Position numbers and translations under genes: made by a program
Shown: one piece after another, positions 1-8,880 of the stretch
Position numbering within the stretch: position 1 is the first letter of the stretch
Layout of the letters: each line of letters starts with the position of its first letter
Assembly (NCBI GenBank): GCA_015233935.1
Contig: JADFXB010000010.1
Location: forward strand, 1-61,513
Direction of reading: 5' to 3'
From: Magnetococcales bacterium
GTDB taxonomy: Bacteria > Pseudomonadota > Magnetococcia > Magnetococcales > JADFXB01
Length of the DNA stretch: 61,513 nt
Notes under the pieces: generated by a model
Databases searched by the model: none
Seen by the model: only the letters and a program-made list of their open reading frames with translations
Told to the model about the DNA's origin: nothing

Positions 1-735
1 GGACAGAAGGATCAGGAGGGCTTGTTGCGGGTGGTGGTCCCCCGCTTTCCCCGTTTGAGCAACCATACGGATTTGGATCCCCTCATCCACCATCCCCTGG
101 TGGATGTGCGCATTATTGAACAAGGGGAGAGGATTCCCGCCGCCGATTTAATCCTGCTGCCCGGCAGTAAAAATGTGCGCCAGGATATGCAATGGATGGA
201 AGAGCAGGGCTGGCGACAAGCCATATTGCGCCATCTTCGTTATGGTGGAAAAATTTTGGGGATTTGCGGTGGCTTTCAAATGCTGGGGGAAAGAATCAAG
301 GATCCCCTGGGGCAGGAGGGTTCACCCGGTGCATGTGCCGGCTTGGGAGTATTGGCCATGGAGACCGAAATCACCGCCCACAAACATTTATGCCACAACC
401 AGGGAACCCTGGCCTGGAGCGGTGCGCCGGTATCGGGCTATGAAATTCATATGGGGGTATCCACCGGGGCCGCCTTGCACCACCCAGCCATGTTTTTGCA
501 GGAAGGCCCCCATGGTGCCCTGTCAGAAGATGGTCAAATCATGGGGTGTTATCTGCATGGTCTGTTAGACCAACCGGGAGCCTGCCAATCGTTGCTCACC
601 TGGGCGGGGATGCAGGGGAGCACCGTTCTTGACATTCGTGCACAACGGGAAGCCTCCCTGGAGCGGCTGGCCGATACCCTGGCCAGCACCCTGGATGGGG
701 AGGCTCTTGCTACCCTGTTGCCGGGGGTTTTATAA
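1..735 (+). CDS. cobQ: Cobyric acid synthase, C-terminal part (5' end outside window)
   Basis: Glutamine-dependent amidotransferase of cobalamin biosynthesis, which amidates side chains of the corrin ring using ammonia from glutamine. The reading frame is open from base 1, so the N-terminal synthetase domain lies upstream and only the end of it plus the class I glutamine amidotransferase domain is visible. Seen: a PRxSNHTDxDPL segment typical of the domain junction, LLPGSKN, the nucleophile elbow GICGGFQMLG with the catalytic Cys, GYEIHMG, and the catalytic His in GCYLHGL. The gene ends at a TAA at 733-735 and converges with the TPR gene one base later. CobB is a relative, but the SNHTDLDPL junction fits CobQ better. 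Confidence 0.93.
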   Translation, partial: GQKDQEGLLRVVVPRFPRLSNHTDLDPLIHHPLVDVRIIEQGERIPAADLILLPGSKNVRQDMQWMEEQGWRQAILRHLRYGGKILGICGGFQMLGERIKDPLGQEGSPGACAGLGVLAMETEITAHKHLCHNQGTLAWSGAPVSGYEIHMGVSTGAALHHPAMFLQEGPHGALSEDGQIMGCYLHGLLDQPGACQSLLTWAGMQGSTVLDIRAQREASLERLADTLASTLDGEALATLLPGVL

Positions 736-736
736 A

Positions 737-1291
737 CTATTGCCGCCAGGCTTTGCTCTCTTGATAGCTCTGCATCCGTTTTTGCATATCGGCCACGGTT
801 TCTTTCTGACCTGCCTTTTCCGCCAGGGCAAGGGCGGTTTTCAGGGTTTCCATGGCAGCGGGAAAGTTACCCAAAGCTGCATGGGCAGCCGCCAGGGTAT
901 CCAGATAATCCATGTTGGGTTGGGGAGAGAGGGCGTTGGTTTTTTGCGCCAGCTCCATGGCCATGGGAGGATTGCGCACGGCATCATCGGCACAGGTGGC
1001 CAGCAACCAGGCTTTGGCGTTGTAGGCCGCCGGTTGGACGGGATCGATGGCGATGGCCTTGTCATAGTCGGCCAGGGCGGCAGCGTAATCTTTCTTATTG
1101 CGATAGGTCACCCCACGCCGCAAATAGGCATCGGCGGAAAAGGGATTTTCCTTGATGGCTTCGGTATAGTGGTGCAATGCCTTGTCCAGGCGGGCGGCAT
1201 CGTCGGCTTCTTGGGCGGATACCATGAGCGGCAGACTCAACAGCAAGGCCAGGGAGAAGGCTTTAAGGGAAGGATGCAAGCGAATGGGCAT
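737..1291 (-). CDS. Secreted TPR-repeat protein
   Basis: Predicted 184-residue periplasmic protein. The start at 1291 gives a clear Sec signal peptide (MPIRLHPS, then a Leu-rich core ending VSA, with cleavage before QEADD) and is preceded by GGGGAA. A longer in-frame ORF exists, but its N-terminal part overlaps the next gene and does not look like protein. The mature part contains tetratricopeptide helices, for example NPFSADAYLRRGVTYRNKKDYAAALADY followed by DPVQPAAYNAKAWLLA, and further helical hairpins to the C-terminus. TPR proteins are protein-protein adaptors; no specific partner is suggested by the neighbours (cobQ convergent, OYE reductase divergent). Confidence 0.8.
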   Translation of the reverse strand: MPIRLHPSLKAFSLALLLSLPLMVSAQEADDAARLDKALHHYTEAIKENPFSADAYLRRGVTYRNKKDYAAALADYDKAIAIDPVQPAAYNAKAWLLATCADDAVRNPPMAMELAQKTNALSPQPNMDYLDTLAAAHAALGNFPAAMETLKTALALAEKAGQKETVADMQKRMQSYQESKAWRQ

Positions 1292-1426
1292 GGCTGATTC
1301 CCCAAATGGATGTTGATAATAACGGGCTGGAAAAGGAGGATAATGCAAGAAGCTCCTTTTCTCCAAATATTTTCTTTTGCAATATACCCTTGGCCAACAA
1401 AATAAACTCCATCCAGGAAACACGCC

Positions 1427-2569
1427 ATGGCAACCTTGTTTGAAACCACCACCATCAATGGCATGGTTTTGAAAAACCGCATCGTCCGCTCTGCCACCTG
1501 GGAGGGAATGTGTGATGCCAGGGGAGCACCCACGGAAAAATTGATCAACTGCTACACAGCCCTGGCCCGTGGGGAGGTGGGGTTGATTATGTCCGGTTAC
1601 GCCTATGTCCGACGGGATGGCAAACAATTGCCCGGCAAGATGGCCATGGATGAGGATGGATTGGCCGGGGAGATGCAACGCATGGTCCGGGCGGTGCATG
1701 AAGCAGGCGGGGTGCTGGCGGTGCAGTTGGTGCATGGTGGCGGACAGACAGGCAGCAAGAGCATTGGTCGCCCCCCATTGGCCCCCTCTGCCATCAAGGT
1801 GGATCAATATCCCGATCAACCCCAGGAACTTTCCTTGCAGGATATTCAGGATTTGGTTCTATCCTTTGGCCAGGCGGCCCGACGGGCACGGGAGTGGGGC
1901 TTTGACGGGGTGCAACTGCATGGTGCCCATGGTTATTTGATCAATCAGTTTCTCTCCCCCTTGACCAACCAGCGTTCCGATGATTATGGCGGCTCGGCGG
2001 AAAATCGTCGCCGTTTTCTCATGGAAGTTTATCGCCAGGTTCGCCAGCAGGTGGGCCGGGATTATCCGGTGATGATTAAACTATCGGGCGATGATTTTCT
2101 GGAAGGGGGGCTTACGGAAGAGGAGTCGTTGCAGGCAGCCAAATGGTTGTCCGATAACGGGATAGATGCCCTTGAAATAAGCGGTGGAACCCCTGCTTCC
2201 GGCAAACGCTCGCCCGCGCGTACCGAAATTCACCACCCGGAACAGGAGGGCTATCATGTGCCCTTGTCCAGGATTGTCAAGCCGGAGGTTTCATGTGCGG
2301 TGATGACGGTGGGGGGCATTCGCAGTCATACCATTGCCAAACAGGTAATTGCCGAAGGGTGGGCGGACTATGTTTCCCTGTCGCGTCCCTTGATTCGTGA
2401 GCCGGATCTGCCGCGCAAATGGCGTAGCTGTGAAAGTGAAACCGCCATGTGTCGCTCCTGCAACGGTTGTTTCGCTCCTGGTTTGAAAGAGGGGGGAATC
2501 TATTGTGTGGTGGATAAAAAAGAGCGGGAGCTGGCGGACAAGCGGCGGGGAAATCCCCCGCCGCTGTAA
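1427..2569 (+). CDS. NADH:flavin oxidoreductase, Old Yellow Enzyme family
   Basis: Single-domain FMN-dependent TIM-barrel oxidoreductase of 380 residues. Seen: LKNRIVRSATWE at the N-terminus (FMN loop), QLVHGGGQ, the hallmark LHGAHGYLINQFLSP followed by NQRSDDYGGS, and VGGIRS near the C-terminal phosphate-binding region. Such enzymes reduce activated C=C bonds; the substrate cannot be read from sequence. Near the C-terminus is a C-x2-C-x2-C-x11-C cluster (from MCRSCNGC), which resembles the 4Fe-4S motif of the 2,4-dienoyl-CoA reductase/trimethylamine dehydrogenase branch, but the large FAD/NADH domain of those enzymes is absent. The ATG at 1427 follows a purine-rich CAGGAAACACGCC. Confidence 0.88.
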   Translation: MATLFETTTINGMVLKNRIVRSATWEGMCDARGAPTEKLINCYTALARGEVGLIMSGYAYVRRDGKQLPGKMAMDEDGLAGEMQRMVRAVHEAGGVLAVQLVHGGGQTGSKSIGRPPLAPSAIKVDQYPDQPQELSLQDIQDLVLSFGQAARRAREWGFDGVQLHGAHGYLINQFLSPLTNQRSDDYGGSAENRRRFLMEVYRQVRQQVGRDYPVMIKLSGDDFLEGGLTEEESLQAAKWLSDNGIDALEISGGTPASGKRSPARTEIHHPEQEGYHVPLSRIVKPEVSCAVMTVGGIRSHTIAKQVIAEGWADYVSLSRPLIREPDLPRKWRSCESETAMCRSCNGCFAPGLKEGGIYCVVDKKERELADKRRGNPPPL

Positions 2570-2578
2570 GATTTATGT

Positions 2579-4918
2579 TCAGGGACAATAGAGACGGTCG
2601 AGAGCCAGGAAGTATTCTTCCAGCTTGCGGGAGATGCCCTCCACCAGGCTCCTGCGTTGTTCCTGGGAGGCTGCTTGTTGAAACTTTTGAATGTTGGTGT
2701 TGAGGGACTGGTTGATCCGACGCAAATCCTGGGCGGCCTCGTTGCTGGTCACCTGGGGGGGAAGGCGGGAAAACCATAGATCCAGGTTGCAGGCCAACTC
2801 TTGCTGAAGATCGGTTTTCTTCTGGGCATCGGTTGCGGCATATTCAATCTTTTCCAGCAATATCATGCAGTTTTCCTTAACCTTAGCCACATCGAAGAGG
2901 GCATCCCCCACATGCAACCCTTGTTGGGCCTCTTTAAGCGCGGAGGCGGAGCCACCGATCATCTGGCTTAGGGCGGCCACATAGTTGACCGAACCGGAGA
3001 GGTGGTTCATGAGGGAGTGGACACCTTCCATGCGTTGCATGACTTTGCCGGAGAGGTCTGCGCTTTGTTCAGCGGCTTGCAGGATGGTGGTCACCTGATG
3101 GAGGGCCATTTCCCCTTGCTGTGAGACCTCTTGCGATTCTCGCACCGTATCGGCAATGGATTGGACGATGGAGGCGGTTCCACTGGCGGCTTCGCCAGCG
3201 GCACGGGCCACTTCCGTGGCGGCGTGGGCCAACTCCTGGGAGGAGATGGTAACACTGTCGGCGGCTTTTGCCACGCTACCCATGGAGCGGGATATTTCCT
3301 GGATGGAGTGTCCCTGCTCGTTGACGGCCATGGTGATTTCACCGTTGGCCTGATTGATCCCTGCCACTTCCTTGATGACCGTATCCACGGCACTGGAGAC
3401 TTGCCGAGTATTGGTTTGGATCTCTTCCACCCGTTGGGAAATTTGCTGGGTGGCATCGGCAGTTTGGCGGGCCAATTCTTTGACTTCGTTGGCCACCACG
3501 GCAAATCCTTTACCGGCTTCACCGGCTCCGGCGGCTTCGATGGCGGCATTGAGGGCCAGCATGTTGGTTTGTTCGGCGATACTGTTGATGATCCCCACCA
3601 CATTGCCAATTTCCTGGGCGGAGAGGGAGAGTTTTTGGATCACCTGCTGACTGCCTTGGGCATTGTTGATGGCGCGGGAGGATTGTTCACTGGCCATCTG
3701 GCAGCGGCGGCGTACTTCGGTGAGGGAGACGGTCATCTCTTCCACGGCGGCGGAGACGGAGTTGACCGAGTGGTTGACCTGCACCAGATTGTTGCTCACA
3801 TCCTGCACATTGGCGGTCATCTCTTCAGCGGCGGCGGCCATGGTGTTGACGTTGGAGCTGGCTTGTTCGGATGAGCTGGCAATGACGGTCATGCTGTCGG
3901 AGAGACGGCTGACCGAGTGGGAAATGCGGCTGAGGCTACCGGTGGCTTCTTCCACGGCTTTGCGAATATCGTGGGAGGCGTGGACCACTTTCTGGGTGTC
4001 CTGTACGGCTTCGCGGGTGGTAGTAGTGGTTTTGGCGGATTCGGTGAGGAGGCTTTCCCGTACTGAACCAAGCCGCTGCACACCCACGGTGACGGTGGCG
4101 GATTGCAGGGAGACCAGGCGCACGGTTTTTTCCAGGCTATCGGCCAACTGGTTGACCCTGGCACCGATTTGTTGGACTTCGTCATGGGGATTATCCACCA
4201 CCACCCGGGTGGTGAGGTTACCGTCGGCCATACTGTCTACCACACCGGAGATGGTGGTGACGGTGCGTCTGATGCTTTTCATGACCAGGAAGGAGACCGC
4301 TGCCATGAAGATTAAGGCCGCGACCAACTGGGATAGGTCGTAGCGGGCTTTTTGCCAGAAGGCGGTTTCCACGTCATCTACATAGATACCGGAGCCGATG
4401 ACCCATCCCCAGGGTTGGAAGCCTTTGACGTAGGATATTTTGGGAGCGGGTTTATCCATGCCTGGTTTCGGCCATTGGTAATCCACGAAGCCGCCGCCTT
4501 TTTCCTGGACCACGCGGACAAATTCCCGAAAGAGAAATTTCCCGGCGGGGTCTTTGCTTTCGGAAACATTTTTCCCTTCCAAGTCAGGCTTGTAGGGATG
4601 CATGACCATGACGGGTTGCATGTCATTGATCCAGAAGTAATCTTTCTCCTGATAACGGAGGGATCGGATGGCTTCTTTGGCGGCGTTTTGGGCATCGGCG
4701 CGTGGGAGGGTGCCGGCTTTTTCTTTTTGGTGGAAGTGTTCCATGACTCCGTAGGCTACTTCCACCAGCATACGGGTTCTGGCTTGTCTGTCTTCCATCA
4801 TGGCTTTTTCTAAGGAAAAGAGTGCAACTATGTCATTTCCTGCCATGATTACCAGCACCAGAGAAACCAGGAACAGAACCTTACTTTGAATACTCCAACG
4901 AGTCAGAACGGCGGGCAT
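2579..4918 (-). CDS. Methyl-accepting chemotaxis protein with Cache sensor and degenerate CZB-like tail (MCP1)
   Basis: Transmembrane chemoreceptor of about 779 residues. The start at 4918 is chosen because GGAGTG lies 8 bases upstream; an earlier ATG (4951) has no ribosome site. Order: TM1 about residues 12-35, periplasmic single-Cache domain ([37 protein letters not shown]), TM2 about 195-217, HAMP, long coiled coil, and the conserved signalling hairpin ([19 protein letters not shown] then [15 protein letters not shown]). The last 130 residues align with the CZB domains of the other two receptors in this window ([30 protein letters not shown]), but the zinc ligands H/C/H/H are C/C/N/N. It is the only receptor of the three with the usual Asn after QT in the hairpin. 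Confidence 0.95.
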   Translation of the reverse strand: MPAVLTRWSIQSKVLFLVSLVLVIMAGNDIVALFSLEKAMMEDRQARTRMLVEVAYGVMEHFHQKEKAGTLPRADAQNAAKEAIRSLRYQEKDYFWINDMQPVMVMHPYKPDLEGKNVSESKDPAGKFLFREFVRVVQEKGGGFVDYQWPKPGMDKPAPKISYVKGFQPWGWVIGSGIYVDDVETAFWQKARYDLSQLVAALIFMAAVSFLVMKSIRRTVTTISGVVDSMADGNLTTRVVVDNPHDEVQQIGARVNQLADSLEKTVRLVSLQSATVTVGVQRLGSVRESLLTESAKTTTTTREAVQDTQKVVHASHDIRKAVEEATGSLSRISHSVSRLSDSMTVIASSSEQASSNVNTMAAAAEEMTANVQDVSNNLVQVNHSVNSVSAAVEEMTVSLTEVRRRCQMASEQSSRAINNAQGSQQVIQKLSLSAQEIGNVVGIINSIAEQTNMLALNAAIEAAGAGEAGKGFAVVANEVKELARQTADATQQISQRVEEIQTNTRQVSSAVDTVIKEVAGINQANGEITMAVNEQGHSIQEISRSMGSVAKAADSVTISSQELAHAATEVARAAGEAASGTASIVQSIADTVRESQEVSQQGEMALHQVTTILQAAEQSADLSGKVMQRMEGVHSLMNHLSGSVNYVAALSQMIGGSASALKEAQQGLHVGDALFDVAKVKENCMILLEKIEYAATDAQKKTDLQQELACNLDLWFSRLPPQVTSNEAAQDLRRINQSLNTNIQKFQQAASQEQRRSLVEGISRKLEEYFLALDRLYCP

Positions 4919-5470
4919 GCGGGACACTCCAAAGAGCAATGTGTTTAACATTCAGTCTATTAAAAAATGGATTCACTCTGAAAAAAATTTATAGCCCCTG
5001 ATGGAGACATTAATGGCATCATAATACTACAGCAAATTCAAATCAAGTTCATTTTGCACATCTATCAAAATAATTCACATCTTATAATTTCTCAATTCAA
5101 TAACATATTTCAGACTCGCTGGACAATCACCATTAATAAATGCACTTTATTGGAATTCTTTCCACTTTTGCAGGACAAAATCAGGGCGAAAAATTTCTTT
5201 TCCTGCCCTTACTCCCTGGAACTCCCCGCAAACCAAGCCAGAATGCTCACACTTTCTCATAAAAATAAATAATCATCACTATGGCATAATGAATGCGTAA
5301 TAATGTTACATAGTTACAAATCATGGCCCCCTCTTCCATCAGGGCCATGTGGTGAATCTTTTGAAATATTTTCAAAAAGCTGCTAACATCGGAAACTTGC
5401 TGGAAGAGTAAAGGAACAAAGCTGATAGAAGCTAAGTTCTTGAGCAGACACCCTTGATAGAGAACCAACC
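4919..5470. other. 552-bp AT-rich intergenic region between MCP1 and the pilus operon
   Basis: Divergent promoter region for MCP1 (leftward) and the pilus operon (rightward). A 72-codon ORF on the plus strand (5054-5272) has no ribosome site or protein-like composition and is not called. It holds a sigma-54-like element at 5282-5297 and two GTTACA words at 5305-5310 and 5313-5318. GGCCCC/GGGCCAT words around 5325-5350 could form a weak hairpin. Nothing else was recognised. Confidence 0.5.
5282..5297 (+). promoter_or_regulatory. Candidate sigma-54 promoter of the pilus operon
   Basis: TGGCATAATGAATGCG has GG and GC separated by exactly 10 bases, with a good -24 half (TGGCA) and a weaker -12 half (ATGC rather than TTGC). 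It lies about 175 bp upstream of fimT. Pilin genes are often sigma-54 dependent, which makes this plausible, but a single match in an AT-rich region could be chance. Confidence 0.35.
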
Positions 5471-6046
5471 ATGGGCAAAAGGCGTTCCCAACAGGGATAT
5501 ACCTTGGTGGAACTGATGATTACCCTGGCAGTGGCAGGCGTTATGATTGCCGCCTCTGCCCCTTTGGTCACCGACATATTGCGGACCAACCGCTTGACAG
5601 CCCTTTCCAACCAATTGATTGGCACCCTGGGATATGCCCGCAGCGAAGCCATCAAACGCTCCTCTCGGGTCACCATGTGTCGCAGTAGCAGCGGAAGTAC
5701 CTGTGATGGCACCCAATGGGAAAACGGTTGGTTAATCTTTGTGGACAGCGATAAAAATTCCGCCTACACAGCAGGGGAAACCATCCTGCGGGTGCGTGAG
5801 GCACTGCCTACCAATTTTACCATGCGGGGAGGAAGCACCACCACCAGCACCATCACCTTCCTTTCCTCTGGAGCAGTCTCCACTTCTGCCAACGGTGTTT
5901 TCGCCCTGTGTTACAACAGCTCCACCTCCAATATGCAGGGCGTTGTGGTCAACAAAATGGGCCGCATCCGTGCCGCACAAGACAGCAATAGCGACGGATT
6001 GCCGGAAAATGAGAGCGGTACCAACCTAAGCTGCAACCCAACATGA
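5471..6046 (+). CDS. fimT: GspH/FimT-family minor pseudopilin
   Basis: Minor pilin of 191 residues, first gene of the pilus tip operon. The prepilin peptidase site QQG|YTLVELM has Glu at +5, followed by the hydrophobic N-terminal helix (ITLAVAGVMIAASAP). The GspH/FimT fold is supported by the helix continuation LSNQLIGTLGYARSEAIKRSSRVTMCRS, the ENGWLIFVD segment and a C-terminal GRIR(A)AQDSN region. Minor pilins of this type prime pilus assembly with PilV, PilW, PilX and PilY1 in the inner membrane and sit at the fibre tip. The stop overlaps the pilV start (ATGA). Confidence 0.88.
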   Translation: MGKRRSQQGYTLVELMITLAVAGVMIAASAPLVTDILRTNRLTALSNQLIGTLGYARSEAIKRSSRVTMCRSSSGSTCDGTQWENGWLIFVDSDKNSAYTAGETILRVREALPTNFTMRGGSTTTSTITFLSSGAVSTSANGVFALCYNSSTSNMQGVVVNKMGRIRAAQDSNSDGLPENESGTNLSCNPT

Positions 6047-6543
6047 ACACTTCTATCGATGCAAAAAATAGAGCGGGTAAGATACCCGACAAATGGCGCA
6101 AACAGGCTGGCTTCAACCTGATTGAAGTCTTGGTGGCCATGTCCATTCTCTCCATCGGCTTTTTGGGACTGGCCAAAACCCAAGCCGAGAGCATGCGCAA
6201 CTCCACCAATGCCATCAACCGATCCAAAGCCATTTTTCTGATCGGTAATATCATGGAAAATATGCGGGCCAACAAGGCGGAAGCCACCACCAATGCCACC
6301 TATATCACCTCCATTGGCACCACGGTGAGTTATGCCACCTCCTGCCAAACCACCGCCTCGTGCACCGCAACCCAAATGGGAGCCTTTGATCTCTATCAAT
6401 GGAAAACGGCTCTCGCCACCTATCTGCCCTCCGGGGATGGCAGCATCGCTCGTAATGGCAGTATTTTTACCATCACGGTACGCTGGGATGAATCCCGTGG
6501 CGGTAATGTCTTCACCCAATATTCGGTAACGGGAGAGATCTGA
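6043..6543 (+). CDS. pilV: Type IV pilus minor pilin PilV
   Basis: Minor pilin of 166 residues with a long leader (about 23 residues) before the cleavage site QAG|FNLIEVLVAMSILSIGFLGLA, the pattern typical of PilV. The following helix (QAESMRNSTNAINRSKAIFL) and the C-terminal FTITVRWDESRGG also fit the family. It overlaps fimT by four bases and pilW by one base, so translation of the three is coupled. Confidence 0.88.
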   Translation: MNTSIDAKNRAGKIPDKWRKQAGFNLIEVLVAMSILSIGFLGLAKTQAESMRNSTNAINRSKAIFLIGNIMENMRANKAEATTNATYITSIGTTVSYATSCQTTASCTATQMGAFDLYQWKTALATYLPSGDGSIARNGSIFTITVRWDESRGGNVFTQYSVTGEI

Positions 6544-7763
6544 TGCCTTTATTCCGCTACCATCCGATGAAAAATAATCAATCCGGCATGTCCCTGACCG
6601 AACTCATGATTGCCATGGCCATCGGTCTGTTTTTGCTCTCTGGGGTGGTCACGGTTTTGATCAATACCAAAGCCACCTACAAAGTCAATGAAGGCATCTC
6701 TGTCCTGCAACAAAATGCTCGTTACATCATTGATGAACTGAATAAAAAATTACGTATGGCCGGTTACTTCGGCTGTTTTAAGAATGAGGGTTCGCTTGGA
6801 ACCATGGTCAATAAATTGAACAATGCTGGCAGTGATGAATATGACTACGGCAATGCCATCGAAGTTTGGAATGCCACAGGAACATCCATCGGCTCCACCT
6901 ATACCATGACCGCCACCAACCCGGATGCCACAACCGTGTTGACCAACTGGCAAAATAATTCCGGGGCCAATCTTCCCTCCATGCTTTCTGGTCTGGCCAT
7001 TCCTGGCAATGATGTCTTTATGATCCGGGGATCGGATGGTAACGACATTCCCATGGCACAAAATAATAACGCTGCCCAATTTTTTGCCTGCGCCAGTGCC
7101 ACGGCAGGCGGATGCCCCGATGGTTCCACCAGCTATAGCGGCCTGTGTGAAAATGATATCGTGGTAGCCTCGGATTGTGTCAAAGCCTTTGTTTTTCAGA
7201 TCTCCAACCTGCAAACCACCGGTGGTGGTGGGGGCAGCTCCTGCACCTCCGGGCAAAGCACCAACGTGGTACACTCCAAAGTAGCCACCATGGTCCCCGG
7301 TAATGCAGAAGGCTCCTGGGGTGGTAACAATGCGGAGGACACTATTGGCTCGGAAGGCAATATCATCAAGATTACGTCAACGGCCTACTACGTGGGAAAA
7401 GGAAGCAGCGGCAGCCCCTCCCTTTTCCGACTTGCGGCTAACAGCACCCCGGAAGAGTTGGTGGAGGGGGTGGAAAATATGCAGATACTGGTTGGCGAAG
7501 ATACCGATGCAACAGCCGACGGAGCCGCCAATCGTTACGTGGATGGCAATTTGGTGAGCAATCTTGACCGAATTGTCTCCGTTCGCATTTGTTTGCTCAT
7601 GCGTACCGATTCCAATGTCAACTCCACAGAAATCAGTGGCAGCCATATTCTTTGTGGTTTCACCTCCGCCACCGGCATCACCATCACGCCAGTGGCGGAT
7701 AAACGAATTCGTCACACCTTTTCCACCACCATTAAACTGCGCAATTTAGGCAGCAGTTTGTAA
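6543..7763 (+). CDS. pilW: Type IV pilus assembly protein PilW
   Basis: Minor pilin of 406 residues. The prepilin site NQSG|MSLTELMIAMAIGLFLLSG is followed by LQQNARYIIDEL and the MAGYFGCF segment that is characteristic of PilW. The C-terminal half includes CLLMRTDSNVN and a terminal FSTTIKLRNLGSSL, also usual. Codon 9 (MKNNQ) is an alternative start that would leave a more typical short leader. The stop is six bases from the stop of the convergent pilE-like gene. Confidence 0.88.
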   Translation: MPLFRYHPMKNNQSGMSLTELMIAMAIGLFLLSGVVTVLINTKATYKVNEGISVLQQNARYIIDELNKKLRMAGYFGCFKNEGSLGTMVNKLNNAGSDEYDYGNAIEVWNATGTSIGSTYTMTATNPDATTVLTNWQNNSGANLPSMLSGLAIPGNDVFMIRGSDGNDIPMAQNNNAAQFFACASATAGGCPDGSTSYSGLCENDIVVASDCVKAFVFQISNLQTTGGGGGSSCTSGQSTNVVHSKVATMVPGNAEGSWGGNNAEDTIGSEGNIIKITSTAYYVGKGSSGSPSLFRLAANSTPEELVEGVENMQILVGEDTDATADGAANRYVDGNLVSNLDRIVSVRICLLMRTDSNVNSTEISGSHILCGFTSATGITITPVADKRIRHTFSTTIKLRNLGSSL

Positions 7764-7769
7764 ACACTA

Positions 7770-8243
7770 TTAATACCAGGTGGATTCGGTAGAGGCGAAG
7801 GAACCGTTATTATCTTTGTCCCACCGCTTGGCCCCGGTGGAATCCAACTCCAATATGCCATTGGAAGCTTGTGAAGAGCCGGCAATAGGAGTGGCACGCA
7901 AGGTGTAAGAGGAAGCCGTAACAGCGGAAATGGTGATATTATAAAATTTGGTGCTGCCTTCCACCGGGCTTTGGGTAGCAAACTTGGTGGGAGCACCCGT
8001 ATCCCCAATACCATCACCGTTGGTGTCGGTGGTACCGGCACCAAGATAGGAAGAACCGTTTTCCGCATACCATCTTTCCATGCGGGAAGCACCCGAAGTA
8101 AGCACGCTTTGAGCGTCGGTACGGCGGGCCTTGGCCTGAGCACTGGTATAAGAAGGAATGGCAATGGCTGCGATAACTCCAACAATGGCCACGACAATCA
8201 TCAACTCAATCAGGGTAAACCCTTTGCTATCCTTTTTCCACAT
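7770..8243 (-). CDS. pilE: Type IV pilin, PilE-like
   Basis: 157-residue pilin on the strand opposite to the rest of the pilus cluster. The start at 8243 (MWKKDSKG) has AGGAG seven bases upstream; a longer in-frame ORF adds 16 residues without a better site. The leader is seven residues, then KG|FTLIELMIVVAIVGVIAAIAIPSY, the N-terminal helix of PilE/PilA pilins. The C-terminal part (SYTLRATPIAG, ILELDSTGAKRW) fits PilE. There is no C-terminal disulphide pair, and a DTNGDGIGD segment could bind calcium. It may be a minor pilin or the main fibre subunit. Its promoter must lie within the 5' end of pilX. Confidence 0.85.
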   Translation of the reverse strand: MWKKDSKGFTLIELMIVVAIVGVIAAIAIPSYTSAQAKARRTDAQSVLTSGASRMERWYAENGSSYLGAGTTDTNGDGIGDTGAPTKFATQSPVEGSTKFYNITISAVTASSYTLRATPIAGSSQASNGILELDSTGAKRWDKDNNGSFASTESTWY

Positions 8244-8289
8244 GGAACACTCCTCTGGAAGATTAGGGGAAACAACCGAGAAAAATACC

Positions 8290-8853
8290 ATGGCAACCTT
8301 TTCTCAATTTTTTACACCACCCGTCAGGCAAGAAAAAGGTTCCATCCTGCTCATTGTTCTGGTCTTGATGCTGGTCTTGGCCACCATTGGCCTGCAAAGC
8401 ATGTCCTCCACCAGCCTCCAGGAAAGAATGACCGCCAATACCCTGGATAAGGATATCTCCTTCCAATCCGCCGAAACTGCCCTGCGCACCGCCGAGGAGT
8501 GGATCGAATCCCAAGCCGGTCGCCCCACCGCAGTTTCCACCTGTTCCAGCAATCCTTGCAATGTTTGGACTCAAGGAACTATAAGTTATTCAAGTAATTA
8601 TGTCAACTCAACTTTTTGGAGCACCTACGCCCGGCCCTACAACAGTGCCAGCGCAACCACCCCCTATTATATCATTGAACAATTGACCGATACCTATACC
8701 GATACCTCCTCCACCGGCGATTCGGTCAAAACCGGAACGGGAGGATCATCCAGTGACAGCACAGCCTATTTTTATCGTATTACAGCTCGTGGTGGAGGCA
8801 ATTCAGGCACTTCCATCATCGTCTTGCAATCGGTCTATGCCAAAACGTTCTGA
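8290..8853 (+). CDS. pilX: Type IV pilus assembly protein PilX
   Basis: Minor pilin of 187 residues. The ATG at 8290 gives a leader ending QEKG before SILLIVLVLMLVLATIGLQ; the hydrophobic helix and the following SMSSTSLQERMTAN and FQSAETALRTAE segments are diagnostic of PilX, which normally lacks Glu at +5. Earlier in-frame codons overlap pilE and look non-coding. Acts with PilV, PilW and PilY1 in tip assembly. It is separated from pilW by the reversed pilE gene, so it either has its own promoter or is read through. Confidence 0.87.
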   Translation: MATFSQFFTPPVRQEKGSILLIVLVLMLVLATIGLQSMSSTSLQERMTANTLDKDISFQSAETALRTAEEWIESQAGRPTAVSTCSSNPCNVWTQGTISYSSNYVNSTFWSTYARPYNSASATTPYYIIEQLTDTYTDTSSTGDSVKTGTGGSSSDSTAYFYRITARGGGNSGTSIIVLQSVYAKTF

Positions 8854-8880
8854 TGGCACTTCCTGCTTCGGGAGCCAAAG

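Noticed and set aside
3131-4813. Several long plus-strand ORFs opposite MCP1
   Set aside because: Gly/His/Asp-rich or Ser/Thr-rich mirror translations of the receptor coiled coil; no signals of their own.
5054-5272. 72-codon ORF in the MCP1/pilus gap
   Set aside because: No ribosome site, AT-driven composition, no similarity to any motif.
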